Numbered from the stretch's first letter, positions 1 to 9,129 are shown. The stretch is DNA of 13,820 nucleotides from Roseivirga sp. UBA6061 (GCA_002427745.1 DIYF01000041.1:1-13820), one strand, 5' to 3'. Notes: generated from the sequence alone by a model not told the origin. Made by a program: numbers and translations.

Positions 1-1795
1 TATTAATAGCATCTTCAGCTTTGCGAAATCCCATGAGCGCTGCCGCTTTTTGGTTGATCAGCACATTTTTCACCAGTTCCTGGTTTGCGTGATGGTCGGC
101 CGGGGTAAAGTTTCTGCCCGCTGTGAGTCCTATTTTGTAGGTACTGATAAAGCCATGGTCGGCATTCATCCTGCTTAGTGTATGTCCGTTATCAGAGCCT
201 TCTAACCTTACGTTGAACATACGTGGTAATCGATCTCCAGGAATGTTATAGGAGGCTCCGATGTTCAGAATATCGGGACTGGCTGTCAGGGCGTTTTTAA
301 AGGCTCCCACTTTTGATATTAAGGTAGAGTCGAAGCTGGTAAGCGAGGGTCCCTTCAGCACCATAACCTGCTCCATTTCCATACCCAGGTTTTGCTGCCT
401 CATAAAACTCACCTGTTGATACACCAAAAGTGTACCGGCTACGAGCAAAGTGGAAATGCAAAACTGAAAAACGATCAGCCCTTTTTTCAGCCAGGTTCCC
501 CGAGCAGAATTTTTGAAGTGGCCTTTCAGGGTGCTCAGAGGCTTGTAAGAAGACAGAACAAAAGCCGGATACAGACCAGACAGAACTACCCCCAGCAGGA
601 ACATACCGCTTAGTGGCAACCAGAACGGAAGAGACAGCACTTTAGTGGAAAGCAGTTCCAGTATAGAAAGATTTTCTCCCACCAGTTCATTGAAGGCTGA
701 CTGGAAAGACTGAACCAGTGTAAAAGCCGCCACGGCCGCTATCAGATTCGTCACCAGGGCTTCCATCATAAACTGAACAATCAGTTGCTGCTTTCTGGCA
801 CCGATCACCTTTCTTACTCCTACCTCCTTGGCACGTTCAAGTGCCCTGGAAGTACTCAGATTCACATAGTTGATCCAGGCCATCATCAGGATAAAAACAG
901 CGACAATCACCAGTGCCCAGACCATTCTGCCATCTGCCAGTTTAATGATGTCATATTCGAAGCCTGAATAAAGATGGGCCTCGTTCAGAGCCTGCAGACT
1001 GAATTTCTCGTTGGAAACACCATTTTCATCCCCCAGATATTGTTGACTAAAGGCGGGAAGTTTGGCTTCCAGTGCTTTGTGATCAGTTCCTGGAATCAGC
1101 TGAACATAGTGATAAAAGTTTGAAGCCCTCCACTGCATATGGGGCCTGGCCCGGGGCCAGTTACGTATGAGGGTTTCTCTGGATGAGAGTATTTCAAACT
1201 GAAGCTGACTGTTAGCCGGGGCGTCTTCTATGACACCCGTCACCCTGGTGGGTTGGCTGTCCTGATCTACATAGAGCAATTTCCCTATAGCCCTGTCATA
1301 GTGATCATCCGGGATGTCGAACAGATTTTTGGCAACCGTTTCAGTAAGTACAATGCTGTAAGGATCCTTTACCAGGTCAGTTCTGTTCCCGGCCAGAAGC
1401 CTGAAGTCAAACATCTTAAAAAATGACTGGTGAACGAACAGCCCTGACTTCACCCCAAGCACCTTCTCCCCAACCCTGAGCCTGGACTCATTCATGGGGT
1501 TCAATGTGGTATAGTCTGCTACTTCAGGAAAATCGGCATGCATTTGCGGGCCAACACCAGAGTAAGTAATAGGACCACTTTGAATGAGCTCGCCCTCACG
1601 ATAACGATCATTGATAACTCTGTATATCTCTCCGCTGGCAGTATGAAATGAATCATAAGAGAGCTCAAACAGGGCATACTGAAGAATGAAAACCGAAGCA
1701 GCAAGCCCAGCGGCAAGGCCGAAAACATTGATCAGCGAAAAGACCTTGTTTTTGCCGAGTGACCTGATGGTGGTTTTGAAATAGTTTTTGAGCAT
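1..1795 (-). CDS. P6: FtsX/MacB-type ABC transporter permease, 3' end cut by window edge
   Basis: An uninterrupted reading frame of 598 codons runs from the ATG at 1795-1793 off the left edge, so about the last 200 residues are missing. The start MLKNYFKTTIRS matches its paralogues. Seen: TM1 about 20-42; extracytoplasmic MacB core-like domain about 43-290 with FFKMFDFRLLAG (125-136) and VTGVIEDAPANSQLQF (185-200); TM2 about 292-313; cytoplasmic loop KEVGVRKVIGA (323-333) followed by QFMMEA; TM3 and TM4 about 345-410, ending in SGLYPAFVLS; TM5 about 438-460; then the second extracytoplasmic domain, which the edge truncates near AEDAIN. The usual core signature A-x-K-[YF]-FG is degenerate here (AKNLFDIPDD, 155-164). 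P6 starts 11 nt after the P5 stop, with no convincing Shine-Dalgarno site. Its second extracytoplasmic domain resembles that of P1. By family it is an inner-membrane permease of an ABC system; the substrate is unknown. There is no sign of a frameshift in the visible part. Confidence 0.93.
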   Translation of the reverse strand, partial: MLKNYFKTTIRSLGKNKVFSLINVFGLAAGLAASVFILQYALFELSYDSFHTASGEIYRVINDRYREGELIQSGPITYSGVGPQMHADFPEVADYTTLNPMNESRLRVGEKVLGVKSGLFVHQSFFKMFDFRLLAGNRTDLVKDPYSIVLTETVAKNLFDIPDDHYDRAIGKLLYVDQDSQPTRVTGVIEDAPANSQLQFEILSSRETLIRNWPRARPHMQWRASNFYHYVQLIPGTDHKALEAKLPAFSQQYLGDENGVSNEKFSLQALNEAHLYSGFEYDIIKLADGRMVWALVIVAVFILMMAWINYVNLSTSRALERAKEVGVRKVIGARKQQLIVQFMMEALVTNLIAAVAAFTLVQSFQSAFNELVGENLSILELLSTKVLSLPFWLPLSGMFLLGVVLSGLYPAFVLSSYKPLSTLKGHFKNSARGTWLKKGLIVFQFCISTLLVAGTLLVYQQVSFMRQQNLGMEMEQVMVLKGPSLTSFDSTLISKVGAFKNALTASPDILNIGASYNIPGDRLPRMFNVRLEGSDNGHTLSRMNADHGFISTYKIGLTAGRNFTPADHHANQELVKNVLINQKAAALMGFRKAEDAIN

Positions 1796-1812
1796 GACCT
1801 TAATGTTTATTC
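1782..1812 (-). repeat. P5/P6 junction repeat, type A
   Basis: The last Glu codon and stop of P5, the 11-nt spacer and the first 14 nt of P6 nearly duplicate the P4/P5 junction at 4226-4257. Both read GAATAAACA, a short variable stretch, GGTC, then ATGCTCAAAAACTA. The spacer here is one nucleotide shorter. This probably marks an old duplication breakpoint, although part of the match is forced by the shared C-terminal Glu and the family start MLKNY. Confidence 0.7.
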
Positions 1813-4239
1813 CTGGCGAAGAATTTCTGCGGGGTTACGCCTGGCCGTCTTACTTATCTGCGTCAGTGCCGTGATAGCGGTGATGAGCAGGCACACCAAC
1901 AGGGCCAACCCGAAAACCCACCAGCTAACCGAGGTGCGATAAACAAACTCATTGAGCCAGCCAGACATGCCCCAGTAAGACAGTGGTGCGGCAATGGCTA
2001 AGGCAATCAGCAAAAGCTTCAGGTAGTCTTTGGAAAGCAACATGATCAGAGAACTGATACTGGCTCCTAACACCTTCCTCACACTCATTTCTTTCAGTCG
2101 CTTCTGTAGTGCAAAATGTACCAGCGCAAAGAGCCCTATAAAGGCGATCAGTACCGCAATGGATGATGCGATGAAAAACAGCTTGCTTCTACGGGCGTCT
2201 TCGACATAGTAGCGCTCAAGCTTATCATCCAGAAAATTATAGCCAAAAGGACTTTGATCAAACTCTTTCATCACGCCTTTGAGACGGTCCATGGTCTGGC
2301 TCATATTCTGCGACCTGAGTTTTACAATAAAGTAGTCTATATTTTGAAGAACGTTCTGTTTGTAAGCGAAAGCCATAGGTGGAATTTCCTCCCTGAGTGA
2401 CTGGAAATGAAAGTCGCGAATAACACCTATGATCTGAAAGCGAATCGTGGCAGTCAATCCAAGTACCTGAACGCCTTCCTGAATTCCTGACAGCCCCACT
2501 GTCTGCCCTACCGCATTCTCAATACCCAGTTGTCTTGCCAGTGTTTCGTTCACCAGCAGCTTCAGTGTATCTCCCGAATCACCTCTGAAATTGTTACCCG
2601 CCAGCAGGTCTATCTCAAAGACTTCCAGGAAGTTTTCATCCACGCCCATAAAGGGAATGCCCGTGTACTCATTCTTCTCATCATCTTCCAGTGATACTTC
2701 GTAATAGCTCTTCCACTCACCCGGTACCCGGCTGGTGATAGACGCTGCCAGCACATCAGGATCGTTTTTAAACCCATTCAGGATCATCTCCTGATTAACC
2801 CTGGCATCGTTGCTGCTGATATCTATTACACCGAGGGCCTCAGCCGTATAGCCCAGATCTTTGTTGGTGATGTAGTTGAGCTGGTTATAGACTACCAGTG
2901 TTGCCACAATCATTACCAGAGACGTGATGAACTGGAACAAAACCACTCCCTTAAAAAAGGTCTGTTTCCTGCCGGCCAGCGTCTGATTTTTAAGTGCCAT
3001 TACAGTATTGCCCTTCAGCACGGTAAGAGCCGGATATAGACCGGCACAAAGCCCCAGGGCCAAAACACTGCCTGTCAGCCCCAGCATGTATTCAGGAAAG
3101 TAAATAAAGTGCAGGAGATCAGTACCAAAAAGCAGGGTTACCAAAGGGCTGGAAAACTGAAGCAGCGTTACTGCCAGGACCAGTGAAATCATACAAATGA
3201 GCACAGACTCGCTCATAAACTGTGTCATCAGCTGTCGTCCATTTGCTCCCACTACCCTTCTCAGACCTATCTCCTTGATCCTATCGGTGGCTTTTATGGT
3301 AGACAGATTGATATAGTTGGTAAAAGCCACCGCGAGAATGAGCAAGCCAATGAAAAAGAAGATATAGACATAGGTAAGGTCTCCCTCACGCTCATTGAGT
3401 TCATTCTGAACCTCAATCGAACCGAAGTGAATATCTCCCAGGGCCTGCAGACTAAAGGTTCCTTTTTCTGCGAAATCATCAGGCCTGTTGCGCAACACCA
3501 GATCGGTGAGTCCCTGAGCCACCAGCTCGTCTGAGACCTCGGCACCTAACCTTACATAGGTTGAAATAGCGCGGAAGGTCCAGTTTGTATCAAAAAAACT
3601 ACTGAATTCGTCAAAGAAGGTATCTGGTGTGGAAAGGGCAAAAAGCATCTCAAAATTCAGATGAGAGTTTTCCGGCATATCTTCCATAATGCCTGTTACC
3701 GTGAGCACAAAGTCACGGGAGTTGATATGGGTGTCGATGGTCTTGCCTACAGGGTTCTCATTGCCAAAGAACTTGCGGGCCTGGGTCTCGGACATAACCA
3801 CGCTGAGCGGTTGTTTAAAGACGTTCTCTGCCGTACCCGAAAGCAGCTTAAAATCAAAAAAGGAGAAGAAGTTTTCGTCTACCGCCACAAAGTCATCTTC
3901 AAACTCCTTGTCTTCATACTTTAAGTTGATACCTCCCAGTTGTATAACCCTGACAGACTCTTCAATACCGGCTATCTCAGTCTTACCAGCAACTGCTATG
4001 GCTCCGGGCAACTGACTGACTAATCTCTCGTCCTGGTCTTCTGCTTTGATGCGCTCAAGCACCCGATAAATACTATCGGCCTTTGAATGAAACTGGTCAA
4101 AGCTCAGCTCACTGATCAGATAAGTAGAAATGATCATCACAGAGGCAATCCCTACGGATAAGCCCAGGATATTCACCAGAGAGAAGATACGTTTTCTCGT
4201 CAGGTTTCTAAAAGCGATTTTAAGGTAGTTTTTGAGCAT
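1807..4239 (-). CDS. P5: FtsX/MacB-type ABC transporter permease, fused two-half form (810 aa)
   Basis: A complete 810-residue inner-membrane permease. Predicted layout: TM1 about 20-42; extracytoplasmic core 1 about 43-288 with FFSFFDFKLLSG (124-135), ETQARKFFGNENPVGKT (151-167) and VTGIMEDMPENSHLNF (181-196); TM2 about 291-313; loop KEIGLRRVVGA (322-332) followed by QFMSES; TM3-TM4 about 345-405, ending AGLYPALTV; TM5 about 430-452; core 2 about 453-684 with VNETLARQLG (563-572) and IGVIRDFHFQSL (604-615); TM6 about 686-710; loop KEMSVRKVLGA (716-726); TM7-TM8 about 738-793; C-terminus NPAEILRQE. This is twice the repeat unit of MacB, so one chain could supply both halves of the membrane dimer (inference). 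The start at 4239 lies 12 nt after the P4 stop and matches the family start MLKNYLK. GKT at 165-167 is not a Walker A, because the preceding residues do not fit. No ATPase domain is present. Substrate unknown. Confidence 0.96.
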   Translation of the reverse strand: MLKNYLKIAFRNLTRKRIFSLVNILGLSVGIASVMIISTYLISELSFDQFHSKADSIYRVLERIKAEDQDERLVSQLPGAIAVAGKTEIAGIEESVRVIQLGGINLKYEDKEFEDDFVAVDENFFSFFDFKLLSGTAENVFKQPLSVVMSETQARKFFGNENPVGKTIDTHINSRDFVLTVTGIMEDMPENSHLNFEMLFALSTPDTFFDEFSSFFDTNWTFRAISTYVRLGAEVSDELVAQGLTDLVLRNRPDDFAEKGTFSLQALGDIHFGSIEVQNELNEREGDLTYVYIFFFIGLLILAVAFTNYINLSTIKATDRIKEIGLRRVVGANGRQLMTQFMSESVLICMISLVLAVTLLQFSSPLVTLLFGTDLLHFIYFPEYMLGLTGSVLALGLCAGLYPALTVLKGNTVMALKNQTLAGRKQTFFKGVVLFQFITSLVMIVATLVVYNQLNYITNKDLGYTAEALGVIDISSNDARVNQEMILNGFKNDPDVLAASITSRVPGEWKSYYEVSLEDDEKNEYTGIPFMGVDENFLEVFEIDLLAGNNFRGDSGDTLKLLVNETLARQLGIENAVGQTVGLSGIQEGVQVLGLTATIRFQIIGVIRDFHFQSLREEIPPMAFAYKQNVLQNIDYFIVKLRSQNMSQTMDRLKGVMKEFDQSPFGYNFLDDKLERYYVEDARRSKLFFIASSIAVLIAFIGLFALVHFALQKRLKEMSVRKVLGASISSLIMLLSKDYLKLLLIALAIAAPLSYWGMSGWLNEFVYRTSVSWWVFGLALLVCLLITAITALTQISKTARRNPAEILRQE

Positions 4240-4257
4240 GACCGTTGTTGTTTATTC
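4226..4257 (-). repeat. P4/P5 junction repeat, type A
   Basis: Partner of the 1782-1812 junction. It contains GAATAAACA, a 4-5 nt variable part, GGTC, and the first 14 nt of P5 (ATGCTCAAAAACTA), identical to those of P6. The coding sequences diverge soon after this point (CCTT against TTTC), so the identity is confined to the junction. Confidence 0.7.
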
Positions 4258-6690
4258 GTAGCGAAGTGATTTGATAGGATTGATAATGGCCACCTTCCAG
4301 ATCTGGGCCCCTATGATGGCGAAAGCCAGTAGCCCCACAAAAAGGAATGGTACGATAAAGAGCCACCAGGTGAGCCCTACCTGATAGGCATACTGATCAA
4401 GCCAGCCACCCAGGAAGTAGTAAGCCAGGGGTATGGAAATGACCCCGGCTATGAGAATCAGCCAGATAAAATCTTTGGACAGCACCCCGAACAGTTGCCT
4501 AATCGAGGCGCCCAGCACCTTGCGGATACCTACCTCTTTGGAGCGCTGAACGATGACATAAGAGGCAACTCCGAGTAACCCCAGACAGCCTATGAAGAGT
4601 GCAAGGGAAGAAAAGACGGTAAAGAGCTGACCGGCTCTTTGTTCATTGGCAAAGGTAGATTCAAAACGGGCATCGGCCAGACTATACGAGAAGGGCTTGT
4701 CGGTAAACTCTCCCCAGGCACTGGCCGTCATTTCTCTGGCAGCCTTCCAGTCTGCAGCCTTAAACCGTACGGCAATACTTTGATTATCAAATTCATACGA
4801 CAGAAAGAAAGGCTCATCTTTGCTTTTCATGGAGAAGGTTTGAAAGTCTTTCATTACTCCGATGATGGTAGCAATGCTGCGATCTCCCGCACTTCTTACT
4901 TTTTGCCCCAGTGCTTCTTCTGGTGTCCAGCCCCAGTAATGAAGTACTGCCTCATTGACGATGATATTGGACGACTCATCTCCAAAATCAGTGGAGAAAT
5001 TTCGTCCGGCTATCAGGCGGAGTCCATAGGTATTCATATAGTACTCATCTACCGTAGCAAACCGCAATCTGAGGGTGAGATCGCTACTGCCGTCTACCAG
5101 GTTGAAGCCGGTAGTGCCGTATTCATCACTACCAATGGGTACAAAGCCCGCTACCGTGGCAGCACTTACCAGGGGACTGGCAGCGAGCCTGTCTCTCAGT
5201 GTCTTTGCCTGCTCACCCAGCTCATTGGTATCTTCGATGATCATGATCTGATCCTTATCGTAGCCCAGATCCCGGGATTTCATATAGCTCAGTTGCTGCT
5301 GAATACCCCAGACCCCAATGATGAGCAAGAGCGAAATAGAAAACTGGAAAACAATCAGCAGGTTTCGCAAAAGGCCGGCCCTTCCACCACGCTGATGGCC
5401 CCCTTTTACCGCTGCACTCGGACTGACAGAGGCCAGGGTCCAGGCAGGATAAATTCCTGATAGTATTCCTATACCCACCGCTCCCAGAACAAGCCAGCCA
5501 ATGGTACCCAGGAGGGCAGCAAAAGGCCTTACCAGTTCGGCACCAAAGTAGCCGTTGATGGTAGGAGCCAACAGCTGGATAAGCGTAACAGCGAAGACCA
5601 GGGAAAAAAGCACAATCATGACCGACTCGAGCAGGAACTGAAAGACAACCTGGCCCTTAAGCGAGCCCAATACCTTCCTTACTCCCACTTCCTTGTGCCT
5701 TTTGAGGCCCGATACCGTGCTGAGATTCATAAAATTGATAGCAGCCATCAGCAACACCAGCACAGAAACTGCGGTGAAAATATCTACATACTCCTGCTCT
5801 CCGTTGACCTGAATTTCCAGCTCCCGATGCGAGTTCAGATGGATATCGGCTACAGGCTGAATAAAGAAGCTACAGTAGGTGCCTTCTGCTGAGAAGAAAT
5901 CGGCATAGCTTTTTCCCAGGAATTCATTGATGTCATTATTAAGGTAGTCCGGTCCATTGCGGTCGAGCCCTGCCAGGAAGGCCTCTCTGTCTGTGCCCTT
6001 TGCAAGCCTGAAGTAATGGTAGAAAGAATTGCTGAACCAGAAGTTGTCTTCTGCCTCAGGAGCAGTTTTCATAGAAACCAGCAGATTAAAGCCAAAATGC
6101 GTATTGTCGGGTACATCTTCACATACCCCTGATACCTGTAGTTTCATATCAGATCCCAGCTCGATGATACTGCCAATTACTGAAGTGTTCTTCCAGTCAG
6201 CTCCGAAGTAGCGCTCGGCTGTGGAGGCGGTCAATACCACCTTATCGGGGCCTTTCAATACCTCATCAGGGTTACCCAGAATGAGAGGAATGGAAAAGAA
6301 GCTGAAGAAATTCTCATCGGCCATCATACGACTCATTGACTTCTCCTTGAACTCCTTTTCTCCCACTTTCACGAAGTAATCTCTTCGGAAACCATAGTAG
6401 AGTCGAATGGCGTCTTCTACCTGCGGAAAGTCCGCACTGATCTGCTTTATTCCCGGAGCTCCCATATAGGCAATATTCAGGTCTCCGTCTCCAAAGTTGA
6501 CATCTATGCCTACCCTAATGATGTCTTCATACCGATCATGATAGGTATCGTAGCTCTTCTCGAACCTTACATACTCTGTAATGGCAATAAAAGCCGCCAG
6601 CCCAAGAGACAGCCCCACCACATTGATCAGGGTGAAGGCCCTGTTGCGCCTGATACTTCGGATGATCGTTTTGAGATAGTTTCTTAGCAT
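4252..6690 (-). CDS. P4: FtsX/MacB-type ABC transporter permease, fused two-half form (812 aa)
   Basis: The start is placed at the ATG at 6690 (MLRNYLKTIIRS), which aligns with all paralogues and gives 812 residues. An upstream in-frame ATG at 6762 would add 24 unconserved residues inside P3 and is rejected. Layout: TM1 about 18-42; core 1 about 43-300 with FFSFFSIPLILG (128-139), TAERYFG (157-163) and VSGVCEDVPDNTHFGF (186-201); TM2 about 302-324; loop KEVGVRKVLGS (333-343) followed by QFLLES; TM3-TM4 about 354-418, ending SGIYPAWTL; TM5 about 440-464; core 2 with AGRNFS (561-566), VNEAVLHYWGWTPEEALG (578-595) and IIGVMKDFQTFS (609-620); TM6 about 688-712; loop KEVGIRKVLGA (718-728); TM7-TM8 about 740-796; end NPIKSLRYE. 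The start lies 1 nt after the P3 stop (TAATATG), which favours translational coupling. Its N-terminus is most like that of P6. It is an inner-membrane ABC permease by family, with unknown cargo and no ATPase domain. Confidence 0.96.
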   Translation of the reverse strand: MLRNYLKTIIRSIRRNRAFTLINVVGLSLGLAAFIAITEYVRFEKSYDTYHDRYEDIIRVGIDVNFGDGDLNIAYMGAPGIKQISADFPQVEDAIRLYYGFRRDYFVKVGEKEFKEKSMSRMMADENFFSFFSIPLILGNPDEVLKGPDKVVLTASTAERYFGADWKNTSVIGSIIELGSDMKLQVSGVCEDVPDNTHFGFNLLVSMKTAPEAEDNFWFSNSFYHYFRLAKGTDREAFLAGLDRNGPDYLNNDINEFLGKSYADFFSAEGTYCSFFIQPVADIHLNSHRELEIQVNGEQEYVDIFTAVSVLVLLMAAINFMNLSTVSGLKRHKEVGVRKVLGSLKGQVVFQFLLESVMIVLFSLVFAVTLIQLLAPTINGYFGAELVRPFAALLGTIGWLVLGAVGIGILSGIYPAWTLASVSPSAAVKGGHQRGGRAGLLRNLLIVFQFSISLLLIIGVWGIQQQLSYMKSRDLGYDKDQIMIIEDTNELGEQAKTLRDRLAASPLVSAATVAGFVPIGSDEYGTTGFNLVDGSSDLTLRLRFATVDEYYMNTYGLRLIAGRNFSTDFGDESSNIIVNEAVLHYWGWTPEEALGQKVRSAGDRSIATIIGVMKDFQTFSMKSKDEPFFLSYEFDNQSIAVRFKAADWKAAREMTASAWGEFTDKPFSYSLADARFESTFANEQRAGQLFTVFSSLALFIGCLGLLGVASYVIVQRSKEVGIRKVLGASIRQLFGVLSKDFIWLILIAGVISIPLAYYFLGGWLDQYAYQVGLTWWLFIVPFLFVGLLAFAIIGAQIWKVAIINPIKSLRYE

Positions 6691-6697
6691 ATTATTC
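6686..6697 (-). repeat. P3/P4 junction, type B (TAATATG)
   Basis: Twelve nucleotides, GAATAATATGCT, are identical to the P1/P2 junction at 11534-11545: last Glu codon, TAA stop, one T, then the ATG of the next gene. The 1-nt gap suggests that a terminating ribosome can restart directly on P4 (inference). Confidence 0.65.
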
Positions 6698-9091
6698 GGT
6701 TCTGAGCAGAGTAGCCGGGTTAATACGTGAGGTTCTGAGGCTATGAAAGCTGACGGTGACAATCACAATGATAAAACACAGACCTCCGGCCAGGGCAAAT
6801 AGCTCGGGGCCTACCGAGGTATGGTAGGCAAAACCTTCAATCCATTGGTTTACAAAGTAATACCAGGCCGGTAGCGCTACGCCCATGGAAATGAGAATGA
6901 GCCAGATATTCTGCTTGTTGAGCAGCAGGATGATCGAAGAGAAGTCGGCCCCCAGCACTTTTCTGATGCCAATTTCTTTGGTACGATTCATCACATTAAT
7001 ACCGGTAAGACCAAATAGTCCGGAACAGGCAATCAACACTGCCAGCAAGGCTGCAATATCAATGATGCGGGCCCAGCGCTGTGAGTCTTTATAAAGGCTG
7101 GCCAGGAAATCGTCCAGGAAGTGCAGTTCCATGATCTGGTCCGGGGCAATTTTATTCCATGCCCTTTCCATGGCCGCCATGCCCTCCTCAATATTGTCTG
7201 CCTGAAGTCGTGCATACATTATCGAGATATAATTGGGTTCTGCCAGAGCGAACTGAATAGGACCAATCTCCCGGTTGAGAGACTCATAGTGAAAGTCTTT
7301 AACCACTCCAATGATATTCTCTGTCCAGGCTGCAGAAGCCATAGACGAATCAGATTTTATAAGGTTGTAATAGGTTTCGTTAACGATCAGGCTTTTAGAC
7401 TCCAGTTCGCGGTTTCTTTCAGGATCAAAGGCTCTGCCGCTGACAAAGTCAATCTTCATGGTCTCAAAGAAGCCATAATCAACTGAAATACGCTGCATGG
7501 AATGCTCCACTCCATTAGCGGTGATACGGCTGAGGCTTCTTCCCGATCCGAAAATCCCCCCGGCTCCTACCGAGCTGACAATACTGGGTTCTTTAGACAA
7601 TTCCTGCCTGAGCTTATCCGTAATGCCCCATGAATTTTCAAGGTATACCACCTGTTCTTTACTAAAGCCCAGGTCCATAGAATTGATATACCTGAACTGT
7701 TTATGCATACCCAGCCCCATGCCGATAAAGAAGATACAAAGCGTAAACTGGAATACGACCATGCCTCTGATGAGGCGCGGATTGATCTTATGTGAGTTCT
7801 GTGATTTAATGCCTTGTACGATTCTGACCCTGCTCATCAGTTGTGCAGGATAGGCCCCGGCAAGCGAACTGAGTACCAGCGTAAGACCAAACCCCAGAGC
7901 CAGGGACATCAACTGCTCAGATACGGTAAGGTTAAAGGTTTTGGCAGTAAGATCTTCAAACAACGGAATGGTGATTTGCATCAGAGAAAACCCCACGCCC
8001 ACGGCAGCCAGCCCCATCAGAATGGACTCTGTATAGAACTGAGATACCAGCTGCTTTCTGCTGGACCCCATTACCTTTCTTAATGCTACTTCGGAAGACC
8101 GGGCACTGGAAAGTGAAATACTGATAGCCGTATAGTTAATGCTGGCTATGAGCATCATGATCACTGCCACACTGATGAGTATGTAGGAATAAAGCTTACT
8201 GGAGCTTTTACCGAAACGAATACTGGGGTTCAGGTACAGATCCCGGATGTTGGCAAGCCCGTAGGTTACTACAGGATTATCTTCAGAAAGGCTCAGTCTT
8301 ATACGGGTATTCTCAATGTTTTCGGCAAAGCGTTCTTTATAGATAGCCTCGGCTTTTGCCTCAACCGTTTGGGGGTTTACGCCCTCTTTCAATAGCATAA
8401 ATACGGTGGTAGCACTGTAACCCCAGTTATCTCTGAATTCTTTGTAAACATAAGACTGCTCATATCGGAAAAGGATGTTTACGCTGACACTGGAACGCCT
8501 GGGCTTCTTAATAACACCGGAAATCTCATAGGGTGTATCACCGATCTTCAGGGTCTCTCCCATCACTTTCAGGCAGCCAAAGTACTTCATGGCCACCTCT
8601 TCAGTGATGACAATGCTATTTAACTGGGCCAGTGCGGTTTGTTTATTGCCATCTACAAACTCAAAAGTGAATGCATCAAAGAACGCCTGATCAGTATAGC
8701 GTACTCTCTCGTAAATCATTTTACCATCCTTCTCAATGCTTCGTCCGTTGGCTTCTGACCGGATGATTTGCTCCACCTCTGGTATGCGGTTGGCAAATAA
8801 TTCTACCAGGGGAAGTGATTGAGAAATACCCTTCTCTACGTTCGGGTTAGGGCTTACGTCCAGTATACCCGGCTCCGTATTCAGATCATCTGTTTTAAAA
8901 TTGACATCATGCAGGAGATAAAGTCTGTCACCTTTTTCGTGGAATTTGTCATAGCCAAATTCATCTCTGACATAAAGCGACACCAGAAGGCAAAAGGCCA
9001 TTGCCACGGAAAGCCCGGTGATATTGATGACACCGTACAGCTTGCGTTTGGAAAAGACCCGCCAGGCAATTTTAAGATGATTGTAAAGCAT
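6692..9091 (-). CDS. P3: FtsX/MacB-type ABC transporter permease, P2-like subfamily (799 aa)
   Basis: A complete 799-residue permease starting MLYNHLKIAWRVFSKRKL. Layout: TM1 about 18-42; core 1 about 43-298 with EVAMKYFG (165-172), RRSSVSVNILFRYEQS (198-213) and NPVVTYGLANIRDLYLNP (272-289); TM2 about 300-324; loop SEVALRKVMGS (333-343) followed by QFYTES; TM3-TM4 about 354-416, ending AGAYPAQLMS; TM5 about 440-462; core 2 with GGIFGSGRSLSRI (511-523), NETYYNLIKSDSS (571-583) and IIGVVKDFHYESL (593-605); TM6 about 676-700; loop KEIGIRKVLGA (705-715); TM7-TM8 about 728-782; end INPATLLRTE. It shares many markers with P2 and lacks the EEALG segment that P1 and P4 carry in core 2. Its first-half loop has lost the usual K-E pair (SSEVAL). 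It follows P2 after 38 nt, the widest gap in the block, and is followed by P4 after 1 nt. Substrate unknown. Confidence 0.96.
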   Translation of the reverse strand: MLYNHLKIAWRVFSKRKLYGVINITGLSVAMAFCLLVSLYVRDEFGYDKFHEKGDRLYLLHDVNFKTDDLNTEPGILDVSPNPNVEKGISQSLPLVELFANRIPEVEQIIRSEANGRSIEKDGKMIYERVRYTDQAFFDAFTFEFVDGNKQTALAQLNSIVITEEVAMKYFGCLKVMGETLKIGDTPYEISGVIKKPRRSSVSVNILFRYEQSYVYKEFRDNWGYSATTVFMLLKEGVNPQTVEAKAEAIYKERFAENIENTRIRLSLSEDNPVVTYGLANIRDLYLNPSIRFGKSSSKLYSYILISVAVIMMLIASINYTAISISLSSARSSEVALRKVMGSSRKQLVSQFYTESILMGLAAVGVGFSLMQITIPLFEDLTAKTFNLTVSEQLMSLALGFGLTLVLSSLAGAYPAQLMSRVRIVQGIKSQNSHKINPRLIRGMVVFQFTLCIFFIGMGLGMHKQFRYINSMDLGFSKEQVVYLENSWGITDKLRQELSKEPSIVSSVGAGGIFGSGRSLSRITANGVEHSMQRISVDYGFFETMKIDFVSGRAFDPERNRELESKSLIVNETYYNLIKSDSSMASAAWTENIIGVVKDFHYESLNREIGPIQFALAEPNYISIMYARLQADNIEEGMAAMERAWNKIAPDQIMELHFLDDFLASLYKDSQRWARIIDIAALLAVLIACSGLFGLTGINVMNRTKEIGIRKVLGADFSSIILLLNKQNIWLILISMGVALPAWYYFVNQWIEGFAYHTSVGPELFALAGGLCFIIVIVTVSFHSLRTSRINPATLLRTE

Positions 9092-9129
9092 AATGATTCT
9101 TCTGGTTATTGTCTTAGATCAGGTTTAGT
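9092..9129 (-). other. P2-P3 intergenic spacer, 38 nt
   Basis: This is the widest gap in the window and departs from the short-gap pattern of the other junctions. Read on the minus strand it is A-rich, with an AGAAG stretch about 6-10 nt before the P3 start that could serve as a weak ribosome-binding site. I see no Bacteroidota-type promoter (TTG near -33 with TA-n-n-TTTG near -7), no inverted repeat and no terminator. It most likely lies inside one transcript. Confidence 0.5.

Noticed and set aside
1519..1728. A 69-codon minus-strand frame in the first 2 kb as a separate small gene.
   Set aside because: It lies out of frame within P6, whose own frame is open and well conserved from 1795 to the window edge.
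3736..3747. P5 sequence NPVGKT as a possible Walker A ATP-binding motif.
   Set aside because: The required G-x-x-x-x-G-K-(S/T) spacing is absent. The segment is the normal FG-x-x-NPVGK-T element of the MacB core domain, also seen in P2.
4639..5460. A 273-codon open frame on the plus strand inside P4.
   Set aside because: It lies wholly antisense to a clearly conserved permease gene, starts and ends without relation to any junction, and its product has no recognisable domain. It is a codon-bias shadow, like the other plus-strand frames.
6691..6762. Upstream ATG at 6762 giving P4 a 24-residue N-terminal extension that overlaps P3.
   Set aside because: The extension is not hydrophobic in the family manner and has no counterpart in the paralogues. 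The ATG at 6690 aligns exactly with the MLxNxLK starts of the others and makes the same TAATATG junction as P1/P2.
9092..9129. Possible internal promoter in the P2-P3 spacer.
   Set aside because: No TA-n-n-TTTG or TTG element with suitable spacing is present in the 38 nt.
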